Below, piece by piece: positions 17,274 to 24,031 of a stretch of 64,000 nucleotides of DNA. The DNA lies in assembly GCA_018365995.1 (NCBI GenBank), contig JAGZIY010000003.1, positions 116,041 to 180,040 on the forward strand. Direction: 5' to 3'. Below the pieces are notes generated by a model. That model ran no database searches and had not been told where the DNA came from. It saw only the letters and a program-made list of their open reading frames with translations. A program made the position numbers and the translations under genes. How positions within the stretch are numbered: the first letter of the stretch is position 1; each line of letters opens with the position of its first letter. This DNA comes from Butyricicoccus pullicaecorum (GTDB lineage Bacteria; Bacillota; Clostridia; Oscillospirales; Butyricicoccaceae).

Positions 17274-18350
17274 TTGCGATTTTATGATATGTTGCAGTTA
17301 GATGCTGCGGTGTTAAAAGAAAAGATCCATGTGTGTGAAACAGCAGGAGAACGTCGAAGGATATGGTTAGCGATGGCAATGCGCTCACTGTTGATCGTTC
17401 TATTTGCAATTATATTCGTTGGGGTGCTTGGAAGCGTCTTTGGAGCAGAGAATAATCCGATGGGTGTTTCCTTGTTCTGTATCCTTCTTGGAATCCGTTT
17501 TGTAGATTTTGGATATTGTATCAAAGATTCTATGGCAACGTTAGCACTGGCTTTGACAATCTTGTTGATTGCTCCGGTCGCTGCTACAGCGGTCAATCCA
17601 ATCATAGCGTCATGTATTCATTTTTGTGCGTTTTTGACTCTCTTATTGATGACTACGGACAAGCCGGAACTTGGAAACGGTGGCTTGTTTGGGTTTGCTT
17701 ATGTTTTTCTCACGGGCAATCCGGTTACAGGTGCGGCTTTTTGGAGCCGTGCAGAATTAACAGTAGTGGGGTATCTTTTATGTGGTGCAGTTCTCTATTT
17801 TAAGCATCATGATAAGAATAAAGAAATTCGATTTCATCAGATTGCTGCACAGTTTACAATGTCTCAGGAAAAAAGCCGTTGGCAGCTGCGTATGGCTTTA
17901 GGAGTCAGTTTGGTATTGACTTTGGGAAGCTTGTTCGAGATGGAGCGATTTATGTGGATGGGATTTGCCTGCATATCGTTGTTCTCTGGTTATCCCAATG
18001 TTAACATCAAGGAACGTGTTTGGCAGCGTATTTTGGGCGTTGTTGTGGGCTCGTCTATCTTCTTTGTCATCTATCAGGTAATACCGGAAGCGTTGCATAG
18101 CTTTTTGGGACCGGTTGGTGGTCTGTGTCTGGGATTTTCCACAGATTATCGTTATAAGACAGCACTGAACTGTTTTGGTGCGCTCATGATGGCTGCTGGA
18201 GTATACGGTATTCAAAATGCCGTTCTGCTGCGGATTCAAAATAATATATTGGGTATCATATTGGGACTGTTATTTATCTTTTTGTATCAGAAGCTGGTAG
18301 ATCAGCGGTTTGAGGCAGATTCCCTCAATACAGAGCAGACAACGGCTTGA
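17274..18350 (+). CDS. FUSC-family membrane protein (putative aromatic exporter)
   Basis: 358 residues. After a ~40-residue N-terminal segment come two blocks of about five hydrophobic helices each (~residues 40-165 and 205-345), separated by a short basic loop. This resembles the duplicated membrane half of fusaric-acid-resistance/YccC-like proteins. The best start is a TTG at 17274, eight bases after GGGAGG. The gene ends 35 bases before the right junction of the sigK element. Pairing with MarR supports export of a toxic aromatic compound. Why such cargo sits in a sporulation element is unclear. Confidence 0.72.
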   Translation: MRFYDMLQLDAAVLKEKIHVCETAGERRRIWLAMAMRSLLIVLFAIIFVGVLGSVFGAENNPMGVSLFCILLGIRFVDFGYCIKDSMATLALALTILLIAPVAATAVNPIIASCIHFCAFLTLLLMTTDKPELGNGGLFGFAYVFLTGNPVTGAAFWSRAELTVVGYLLCGAVLYFKHHDKNKEIRFHQIAAQFTMSQEKSRWQLRMALGVSLVLTLGSLFEMERFMWMGFACISLFSGYPNVNIKERVWQRILGVVVGSSIFFVIYQVIPEALHSFLGPVGGLCLGFSTDYRYKTALNCFGALMMAAGVYGIQNAVLLRIQNNILGIILGLLFIFLYQKLVDQRFEADSLNTEQTTA

Positions 18351-18364
18351 CTGAAAAGAGGTAT

Positions 18365-18390
18365 GCATTGGTGTGAGGATAGCATTTTCA
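18365..18390. other. Right attachment junction of sigK element 1
   Basis: The element arm GTGTGAGGATAGCA (18371-18384) and the TT core (18385-18386) meet sigK part 2. With the left arm at 14665-14678 it forms the predicted attP palindrome. The outer flanks GCATTg and aAATGC extend the symmetry. Confidence 0.8.
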
Positions 18391-18518
18391 ATGCAGCGGG
18401 CTGCATAGGTGGCTAGTCTCACTCCTTTGTCGGGCTTATAGGAACTGACAGCCTTGATGAGCCCAATCGTGCCGATAGAAATCAGGTCATCTTGGTCGGA
18501 AGGGTCTGCGTAGTATTT
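18384..18518 (-). CDS. sigK: sigK part 2 of 3 (internal piece)
   Basis: Forty-five codons of sigma-K region 2, with 'KYYADPSDQDDLISIGTIGLIKAV' split by none of its own stops and ending '...ATYAARCIEN'. It has no start codon or ribosome site of its own and is flanked on both sides by recombinase-bearing DNA. Upstream residues in the same frame (hydrophobic) and downstream residues ('AILTPMHTSF') are unlike sigma factors, which marks both breakpoints. Joined to part 1 it reads 'AHIVNKKYYADPS', and joined to part 3 it reads 'CIENEILMYF'. Confidence 0.93.
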
Positions 18519-18522
18519 CTTG
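18518..18522. other. Left TCTTG repeat of sigK element 2
   Basis: TCTTG occurs here and at 23212-23216 in the same orientation. Crossover anywhere within it restores the sigma-K frame AAC-AAG-AAA-TAC. Confidence 0.75.
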
Positions 18523-18578
18523 AACAGCTGCGGCAAAGGGAAAAGAATAAAAATTGTGTATATGAGAGCAAGTAAAAA

Positions 18579-18606
18579 AGAAGCGGTTGTAAACAAACCG
18601 CTTCTT
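18579..18606 (-). terminator. Intrinsic terminator
   Basis: An AAGAAGCGGTT/AACCGCTTCTT stem with T-runs on both strands, placed just after the CheY-like gene near the left end of element 2. Confidence 0.8.
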
Positions 18607-18616
18607 TTTTTTGTTT

Positions 18617-18985
18617 TTATTTTGTGGGACTCAATGCCTTTGTCATAGAATCTAAAATCTGTTCACGTTCAAATGGCTTATAGACAAAGCCTCTTGCACC
18701 GATTTCCTTTGCTTCGTCCATAGTATCATCATAAGCAAGAGAAGAAACCATTAGGATACAAGCCTCTGGATGCTCCTGCAAAATTGCACGTGCAGCTTCT
18801 AAACCGTCCATACCGGGCATGATGATATCCATTGTAATCAAATCGGGCTGAACCTCGGTGTATTTTTGAATGGCTTCTTCTCCAGTGCGGCAATAAGCAG
18901 CGATTTCAAAATCCGTTCCTTCCAAGATTTTGCTAAGCTGGATTTGTACTACACGGGAGTCATCTACGACCATGATTTTTTTCAT
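18617..18985 (-). CDS. CheY-like single-domain response regulator
   Basis: 122 residues, one receiver domain: 'VVDDSRVV' with the acidic pair, phosphoacceptor in 'LITMDIIMPGMDG', the Ser/Thr 'ILMVSS' and the Lys in 'FVYKPFE'. No output domain follows. GGAGGAAAC precedes the ATG. It lies downstream of the CheX-like gene and FapA on the same strand, all inside element 2. Such proteins normally relay chemotaxis signals to flagellar motors or regulate partners by binding. No kinase is encoded nearby, so the input must come from elsewhere. Confidence 0.9.
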   Translation of the reverse strand: MKKIMVVDDSRVVQIQLSKILEGTDFEIAAYCRTGEEAIQKYTEVQPDLITMDIIMPGMDGLEAARAILQEHPEACILMVSSLAYDDTMDEAKEIGARGFVYKPFEREQILDSMTKALSPTK

Positions 18986-19018
18986 AATAAGTTTCCTCCT
19001 TCAGGAAAAACTAATAAT

Positions 19019-19531
19019 TCAAGATTTTTTATGAAGCGGTTGCTCTGCTTGCATTTGTGTATTTGCATGATCAAGTGGCTGTTCTGCTTGATGAATCACT
19101 TGTGCGTTTTCATGTTGGTCGCTGGTATAGTTTAGGATAAGCTGCTCACCAGTTCCAGAGGGGGTATATCGCCCAAGATGAAAGTTTGGAACACCAAAAC
19201 GAGAAGCAATATGTGTTGCGTTAAATAGACCGGCGGCAATTTGCCCACAAAGGACATTAAAATATTCTTTGGCGAAATCTTCAATATCCTCTTGGGCAAT
19301 ATGTTCTTCCTGCATCATATATTGTGTGAGCCTTGTAAGTAAAGCAACCTCTGCACAAAGTGCGATGCTGGCCTGATATCCACCTTCAAATGTTGTGTAT
19401 AAGGTATACACTTCGTTGTTTTCAGGAGTTTCTTCCTGCGGACATAGTTGGATCCCAGCCACTTGTTGGGTAATATCCTGCAAGACCTGATCTAAAATTT
19501 TTTGAAACTGGGCTTGAGAGATTGTATTCAT
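19019..19531 (-). CDS. CheX-like phosphatase-fold protein
   Basis: 170 residues. The first ~135 residues resemble the CheX/CheC-type fold, with a middle 'EDIEDFAKEYFNVLCGQIAAGLFN' helix like the catalytic E-x-x-N region of CheX proteins. A polar, repetitive tail follows ('AEQPL' occurs twice). CheX proteins dephosphorylate CheY, and the next gene encodes a CheY-like protein, which supports the match. The ATG at 19531 follows AAAGGAGG; the longer in-frame start has no ribosome site. The assignment is moderate. Confidence 0.65.
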   Translation of the reverse strand: MNTISQAQFQKILDQVLQDITQQVAGIQLCPQEETPENNEVYTLYTTFEGGYQASIALCAEVALLTRLTQYMMQEEHIAQEDIEDFAKEYFNVLCGQIAAGLFNATHIASRFGVPNFHLGRYTPSGTGEQLILNYTSDQHENAQVIHQAEQPLDHANTQMQAEQPLHKKS

Positions 19532-19563
19532 GCGAGTGCCTCCTTTACAGGCAATTAGCACCT

Positions 19564-21300
19564 TTATATTAGTTTGATAGAACCTTGCGATAGTTGAATG
19601 ATACAGTTACGCTCTAGGTGCTCAAGCTGTATGGACTGGGTATCAATCGTGACAGTGGTACTAGGGTGGATCGATGTACAAATTACACGCCGAGAATCCG
19701 ATTCTTCGAACTGTGCGTTAATTGCCTCAAAATCCTGATCAAATTTCTTGAGTTTCATCTTTGTAACATATAATTTAAGACGCTGTTCAGATAGCTGTGA
19801 TTTTTTTGCTGGACTGTCTGGCTTGGGTTCAAGCTTTGCAATTGCAGCTTCAATTTGTGCAAGTTCCTCAAGCAGCTGCTCCCGCTCAAACGCTTCACAA
19901 GGCAGTCCACCCAAAATGAGAGTGGTAGCGGTTTCATTTTTGGAACCAACAGTAGTTGCCGAGATTTCCTTAGATGCACGAATGGTACCGCCGATAATTG
20001 TGCCCCGTCCGGAGCGGACAAGGACATCGGTATCACTGTATACGTTGCAGTTGATGATACAATCGGTTTGGATACCTTCGCGTGCATAGGCATAACAGTT
20101 CTCTAAATATTTTGAATAGATACGCTGATGTGCTCGAATAATTGCCCGGTCTTGACCAGTTACCCCGCAGGCAACAACGAGATTTCCGCCAGCTTCTACG
20201 GTTGCGGCTTCTACAACGCCGTCAACCTGTATATTTCCGGCAGCACGTACCGTAAAGCCGCTTGTAATATCTCCTCGAACATGGACATCGCCTAAAAAAT
20301 TGATATTTCCGATAGAATAGTCTACATCTCCGGGAACATCTAATACCGCGCGCACCTGAAAGCTGCGAACGGAAAATTCAACGTGACCGGTGCAGCTTGC
20401 CAGCAGTTTGGTACCGTCCTCTGATAAAGCAGTGTTGCGCCCCTGAGGAATGGGGGGCTTTACGCCGTTGTGCGCGTGCAGAATAGAGCCTGTTACTGTA
20501 TTGCCGTCTACACCTGGGGTTTCAAGCTTGATATCGCAGATGACGTCGCCCTCTTGGACATTGTGAACGAGATTTAATGAAGTATAGTCCACCTGATTAT
20601 ATTCGTCAACCACAACTTCGTGTTCGATTACACGTGGAAAATGGTCAATAACTTCTCCGTCTACGCCATCAACCGGATAAACGCCGCGTGCAATCGGAAA
20701 AATATGAAAATACCGATTTTCCAGCGTGGGAAGAGATTCCAAAAGTGCGGTATCCAGACCAAAGCTTACTTTGAACTGCTTGAGCGTTTGTGAGAGCATA
20801 TTCTTATCAAACTCTTGTCCCTGCCCGATAGGAGGGTAAATGATGATCCATGCAGCCATCTGATTTTGAGAGAGGTGTACATTGATTTGTGCATCTAAAT
20901 CAGGAATTTCCTCGGCAGCGGCAGCAACAGAAATCATCCATGTACGTTTTTGGGCAGAACGATCAAGCAGCTGCCGGAAAGATGACGCCTCATGTGCCAG
21001 TTCCTCTGGTGACAGGGGAAGTTCCGAATAGTCAGCGGGGGAGAGTTCAAGCTGTATAGGGGGGAGGTTTTCTGTTTGGTCTGCCTGTCTCTGCCAAAGC
21101 TGATGGAGCGCGTGATCCTCTGGGAGGACGATATGCGTTGGATCAGGCTCTGGGAGCGTGGGTTCTTCGGCGATTTCGACAGCAGAGGGATCCTCAGTCA
21201 AAGGATCGAGTATAGACTCTGGTTGTGTTTCGTTATGTATTTCAGCGCCTTCATCAGCGGAACCGAAAAAACGTGATAAGATTTTCTTTGCAAAAATCAT
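19564..21300 (-). CDS. FapA/DUF342-family protein
   Basis: About 578 residues. A variable acidic N-terminus leads to the DUF342 body (~residues 150-480) with 'EGDVICDIKLETPGVDGNTVTG', repeated 'VDGVVEAATVEAGGNL'-type beta-helix turns and 'SGRGTIIGGTIRASKEI'. A predicted coiled-coil ('ELAQIEAAIAKLE...') and a small C-terminal beta region follow. The family is called flagellar assembly protein A or polymer-forming protein; its biochemical function is unsettled. The ATG at 21300 follows AAGGGGGC. It heads the minus-strand operon of element 2 and is divergent from the recombinase operon. Confidence 0.85.
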   Translation of the reverse strand: MIFAKKILSRFFGSADEGAEIHNETQPESILDPLTEDPSAVEIAEEPTLPEPDPTHIVLPEDHALHQLWQRQADQTENLPPIQLELSPADYSELPLSPEELAHEASSFRQLLDRSAQKRTWMISVAAAAEEIPDLDAQINVHLSQNQMAAWIIIYPPIGQGQEFDKNMLSQTLKQFKVSFGLDTALLESLPTLENRYFHIFPIARGVYPVDGVDGEVIDHFPRVIEHEVVVDEYNQVDYTSLNLVHNVQEGDVICDIKLETPGVDGNTVTGSILHAHNGVKPPIPQGRNTALSEDGTKLLASCTGHVEFSVRSFQVRAVLDVPGDVDYSIGNINFLGDVHVRGDITSGFTVRAAGNIQVDGVVEAATVEAGGNLVVACGVTGQDRAIIRAHQRIYSKYLENCYAYAREGIQTDCIINCNVYSDTDVLVRSGRGTIIGGTIRASKEISATTVGSKNETATTLILGGLPCEAFEREQLLEELAQIEAAIAKLEPKPDSPAKKSQLSEQRLKLYVTKMKLKKFDQDFEAINAQFEESDSRRVICTSIHPSTTVTIDTQSIQLEHLERNCIIQLSQGSIKLI

Positions 21301-21425
21301 CAATGATAGCCCCCTTTAGGTAAAAAATAGGGAAAGAGCTTCTATAAGAACCTCATTATATAATATATCGACAAAGCTATTCAATACATAAGGAAATTAA
21401 AAATTTTTTAGGAAATTTTAGACGG

Positions 21426-21454
21426 GTATAGTATTTGTTACAGCAACATAAAAT
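21426..21454 (+). promoter_or_regulatory. Sigma-E-like promoter before recombinase 2
   Basis: GTATAGT, 14-base spacer, CATAAAAT. This resembles the mother-cell sigma-E consensus (-35 with ATA, -10 CATACAAT). The same CATAAAAT box precedes yunB at 43346, a gene under sigma-E control in B. subtilis. Sigma-E timing is what a sigK-excising recombinase would need. Confidence 0.5.
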
Positions 21455-21476
21455 TCTGTCACAGGGAGGGAGTTAG

Positions 21477-21605
21477 ATGACAGCACTTGAATATCGTTTG
21501 GCGGCTGCACTGATTCGGCGAATGTGGCAGCGTGGTATGATTTCAGAGGAGCAATATTTATGTGCCTACACATTTTTAGAGCAGGAGCAGGCTAAGGAGA
21601 GCTAG
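21477..21605 (+). CDS. 42-residue SHOCT-like protein
   Basis: A very short protein whose 'ALIRRMWQRGMISEEQYLCAY' segment fits the SHOCT-like helix-turn-helix pattern (helix, 'G-x-I-S/T-E-E-x-Y', helix). GGGAGGGAG precedes the ATG. Its stop is one base from the recombinase start, so the two are co-translated, with a sigma-E-like promoter upstream. SHOCT-like small proteins are commonly found next to serine recombinases in Clostridia. A role as recombinase cofactor or directionality factor is inferred from position only. Confidence 0.65.
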   Translation: MTALEYRLAAALIRRMWQRGMISEEQYLCAYTFLEQEQAKES

Positions 21606-21606
21606 A

Positions 21607-23220
21607 ATGAAACGAATTCAAAAGTTAAGAGAACAGATGCGTATGGGCAAATCTCTCTATGATTTACCGCTTCGTGTGACCTATTATGCGCGTGTTTCCA
21701 CTGACAAGCTCGAGCAGCAGGGAAGTCTTAAAAATCAGGTACAGTACTATACAGAGCAAATCCAAAAGAACCGGAATTGGATCTTTGTTGAGGGCTATAT
21801 TGATGAGGGAATTTCGGGAACCAGTACAGATAAGAGAGAGGATTTTTTACGTATGATTGCAGATGCACATTGTGGACGATTTGACTTTATTATCACCAAA
21901 GAAATTTCACGCTTCTCACGCAACACACTGGACAGTATTCGCTATACACAGGAATTACTGGAGGCAGGAGTTGGCGTTTTGTTCCAGAATGATAATATCA
22001 ATACGCTCGATGCAGACAGTGAATTTCGGCTGGTGGTTATGGCTGGAGTGGCACAAGATGAGGTGCGCAAGCTATCGGAACGTCTCAAGTTTGGATTTCG
22101 TCAGTCTATTCGCAACGGGCATGTGTTGGGGAATGACTTGATGTGGGGATATGAAAAAAGGGGAGGTAAATTGTATATCAGAGAGGAAGAAGCGCAAATC
22201 GTCCGCCGTATATTTACGCTTTATGCGACGGGGCAATATGGTGTGCGCAGACTGGCGCAAAGACTAACAGAGGAGGGCTATACCAATCGGGCTGGAGAAG
22301 CCTTTAGTGAGGCAACCATTCGAAATATTTTGAAAAATCCGAAATACAAAGGCTGGTACTGCGGACATAAAACCGAGTCGGTAGATTATCGGACAAAGCG
22401 GCGTATCGTGCTTCAGCAGAAGGATTGGGTGCTCCATCCGGACGAAACTGTTCCCGCAATCGTTTCGGAGACCGTGTGGGAAAAGGCGAATGCAATATTG
22501 GAGTCCAGAGGAGCAAATGCAAGGGCACATACATACGCATATCAAAATCGGTATCCATATAGTGGAAAGATATTTTGTGAAAAGCATCAGACACCCTGCC
22601 ATCGCAGAGCATTTCATACGGCGGAGGGAGAAACGGAATATTGGAGCTGTCGACTATATCGTCAGCAGGGGCGGGCGGGCTGCGACCTGCCAAATGTGCG
22701 CACAGAGGAATTAAACAGGGTTTTGAGTGCACTGTTTCCAGAGATTCCGATTGACCGGGAGAAAATTTTGGAACTGGTTTGGAAGGGCGTTCAAAAGACC
22801 GCATATAGTGGCGGATGTGCAGAACGTATGGCTGCCATTGACAGACAGCTTGTACAGGTTGTGCACAAAAAGGAAAGACTTTTGGAACTGAGTATAGAGG
22901 GGTTGCTGACAAATGAGGATTTTAAGGAACAGAATGATAGATTGAATGAACAGTATAGGATATTATGCAGACAACAAAAAGAAAATACAGCACAGCAAAA
23001 ACAAGAGCAGACAGGGAAGGAAACCCTGATGCGGGTAATGGAGGAGGAGCTTGACGGAATCCTTCATGAAGAAGTGGCGGCGTCCATTTTACAAAAAGCC
23101 GTTGTTTGTGCTGACAGCACAAGGAAAAAAATACATTTATATGTGCAGTTTGGACGGGAGCAGATGGCGTCCGTCTATTTTTTACGTAAGCCATTTACCT
23201 TTTGCAGGGACTCTTGTTAA
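21607..23220 (+). CDS. Large serine recombinase of sigK element 2
   Basis: 537 residues. The resolvase domain has the nucleophile in 'YYARVSTDK', 'YIDEGISGTSTDKREDF' and 'EISRFSRNTLD'. The recombinase domain includes 'GYTNRAGEAFSEATIRNILKNPKY'. A zinc-ribbon-like region ('FCEKHQTPCHRR...WSC') and a coiled-coil complete it. It differs clearly from recombinase 1. Its stop lies inside sigK part 1, so the last codon is donated by sigK DNA; in the excised circle the frame would end one residue earlier (gac-TCT-TGA). It is transcribed against sigK, with the 42-residue protein. Proposed job: excision of element 2. Confidence 0.9.
   Translation: MKRIQKLREQMRMGKSLYDLPLRVTYYARVSTDKLEQQGSLKNQVQYYTEQIQKNRNWIFVEGYIDEGISGTSTDKREDFLRMIADAHCGRFDFIITKEISRFSRNTLDSIRYTQELLEAGVGVLFQNDNINTLDADSEFRLVVMAGVAQDEVRKLSERLKFGFRQSIRNGHVLGNDLMWGYEKRGGKLYIREEEAQIVRRIFTLYATGQYGVRRLAQRLTEEGYTNRAGEAFSEATIRNILKNPKYKGWYCGHKTESVDYRTKRRIVLQQKDWVLHPDETVPAIVSETVWEKANAILESRGANARAHTYAYQNRYPYSGKIFCEKHQTPCHRRAFHTAEGETEYWSCRLYRQQGRAGCDLPNVRTEELNRVLSALFPEIPIDREKILELVWKGVQKTAYSGGCAERMAAIDRQLVQVVHKKERLLELSIEGLLTNEDFKEQNDRLNEQYRILCRQQKENTAQQKQEQTGKETLMRVMEEELDGILHEEVAASILQKAVVCADSTRKKIHLYVQFGREQMASVYFLRKPFTFCRDSC
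23212..23216. other. Right TCTTG repeat of sigK element 2
   Basis: Partner of 18518-18522. It lies inside the last two sense codons of recombinase 2 and at codons 61-63 of sigK. Confidence 0.75.
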
Positions 23221-23398
23221 CAATATGCGCAACTAAACGCAGGTTGTGCTCAATTAGCGTATCGCGCGCGGAACTGTCTCCATGCGCCAGCCGATTGAGA
23301 CAGCTTTCTTCCTCCTCGGTGCTGAGTGGACGGGGGAAGGAGCCGCCTGAGCCTTGTACACGAAGCATAAAATACAATGCGTGCATCCAGAATAACAT
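23213..23398 (-). CDS. sigK: sigK part 1 of 3 (sigma-K N-terminal)
   Basis: Sixty-two codons beginning 'MLFWMHALYFML', a hydrophobic pro-sequence-like start similar in position to the pro-sigma-K leader, then 'PRPLSTEEEESCL', 'GDSSARDTLIEHNLRLVAHIVNK'. The native frame stops six codons later in element DNA. The ATG has AAAGGGG upstream. Joining to part 2 at CAAGA gives the conserved 'LRLVAHIVNKKYY'. The rebuilt gene (186+135+357 bases) encodes 225 residues, close to the 230-240 typical of sigma-K. Confidence 0.93.
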
Positions 23399-23530
23399 AA
23401 AAAAACGCCCCTTTCTGAGATAGAATAACTCTATTCTGGGTTAGGGTCGTCCCATGACAAACACTTTAGAAGCTTGAACGGGCGAAAACTTGAGGGCGCC
23501 AGAAAACACATGAATTTTTATCTAATGAAC

Positions 23531-23565
23531 AAAAGCTGTCTCTTCTATGGGCAGCTTTTATTTTT
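23531..23565. terminator. Terminator-like hairpin
   Basis: AAAAGCTG/CAGCTTTT with T-rich tails in the gap between sigK part 1 and the GntR operon. The rest of 23399-23530 should hold the sigK promoter. I see a short inverted repeat AGAATA-GAGT-TATTCT near 23422-23437 but no convincing sigma-E box. Confidence 0.55.
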
Positions 23566-23580
23566 TGCAGTCATAAATGC

Positions 23581-23621
23581 TTGACAAACTGTGCACAACT
23601 GTATATTATGTATATATACAG
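23581..23621 (+). promoter_or_regulatory. Promoter and GntR operator
   Basis: TTGACA (23581-23586), 17-base spacer, TATTAT (23604-23609). The inverted repeat CTGTATAT-N7-ATATACAG (23599-23621) covers the -10 box, matching the operator type of YtrA-like GntR repressors. Confidence 0.8.
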
Positions 23622-23656
23622 TATATATGAATACAACAGATGAGAGGAGGGGAGTC

Positions 23657-24031
23657 GTGAATCTGATTATTCGAAATACATCTGGGCAGCCGCTGTATGA
23701 TCAAATTACAGCACAAATCAAGGCACTTATTTTATCCGGTGAACTTCGGGCAGGAGATATGCTGCCATCTATGCGTGCGTTGGCAAAGGATTTGCGTATC
23801 AGCGTGATTACGACAAAGCGCGCGTATGATGAGTTGGAACGAGAAGGATTTGTCGAAACTGTGCCGGGAAAAGGCTGTTTTGTGGCACAAGCAAATATTG
23901 AACTCATTCAAGAAGAAAATCTGAAACAAATTGAAAATCACTTGAATTGCTGCCTGAATCTTGCAGAACAGGCAGGGATATCTGTGGACGAACTGCATGA
24001 AATGCTGAATTTACTTGCGAAAGGAGAATGA
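23657..24031 (+). CDS. GntR-family repressor, YtrA type
   Basis: 124 residues from a GTG at 23657 after GAGGAGGGGAG; upstream in-frame ATGs would include the ribosome site. The winged helix is 'LYDQITAQIKALILSGEL', 'MLPSMRALAKDLRISVITTKRAYDELEREGFVET', followed only by a short helical dimerisation tail. That is diagnostic of the YtrA subfamily, which represses adjacent ABC transporter genes. The stop abuts the ATPase start. The operator at 23599-23621 suggests autoregulation of this three-gene operon. Confidence 0.9.
   Translation: MNLIIRNTSGQPLYDQITAQIKALILSGELRAGDMLPSMRALAKDLRISVITTKRAYDELEREGFVETVPGKGCFVAQANIELIQEENLKQIENHLNCCLNLAEQAGISVDELHEMLNLLAKGE

Larger units (their letters stand above)
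14663..18386. mobile_element. sigK intervening element 1 (skin-like, ~3.7 kb)
   Basis: This is the segment between sigK parts 3 and 2, bounded by CATTT direct repeats at 14661-14665 and 18383-18387 (repeat-to-repeat distance 3722 bases). Cargo is a large serine recombinase on the sigK strand and, on the other strand, a 68-residue protein, a MarR regulator and a FUSC-family membrane protein. Recombination between the repeats restores sigK and gives a circle whose attP is GTGTGAGGATAGCA-TT-TGCTATCCTCACAC, a perfect 14-bp inverted repeat around a dinucleotide. This is the classic substrate shape for large serine recombinases. Confidence 0.88.
18518..23216. mobile_element. sigK intervening element 2 (skin-like, ~4.7 kb)
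   Basis: This lies between sigK parts 2 and 1, bounded by TCTTG direct repeats at 18518-18522 and 23212-23216 (repeat-to-repeat distance 4694 bases). On the plus strand it carries a 42-residue protein and a serine recombinase. On the minus strand it carries CheY-like, CheX-like and FapA proteins. Excision rejoins codons Lys62 and Lys63 of sigma-K. The outer parts of the predicted circle junction carry CCTTT and AAAGG arms, but the symmetry is much weaker than in element 1. The two recombinases differ clearly, so the elements were acquired independently. Confidence 0.87.

Noticed and set aside
14665..18384. Inverted GTGTGAGGATAGCA copies at the two ends of element 1, suggesting an invertible segment.
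   Set aside because: The inverted arms are what a split attP palindrome looks like. The direct repeats CATTT at the same places predict deletion that restores sigK exactly, whereas inversion would not.
19748..20106. Overlapping frames inside fapA on both strands.
   Set aside because: Shadows of the well-supported fapA frame.
14305..23398. sigK fragments as an ordinary decayed pseudogene.
   Set aside because: No internal stops or frameshifts occur. Both breaks fall at short direct repeats next to serine recombinases, and the joined frame is canonical.
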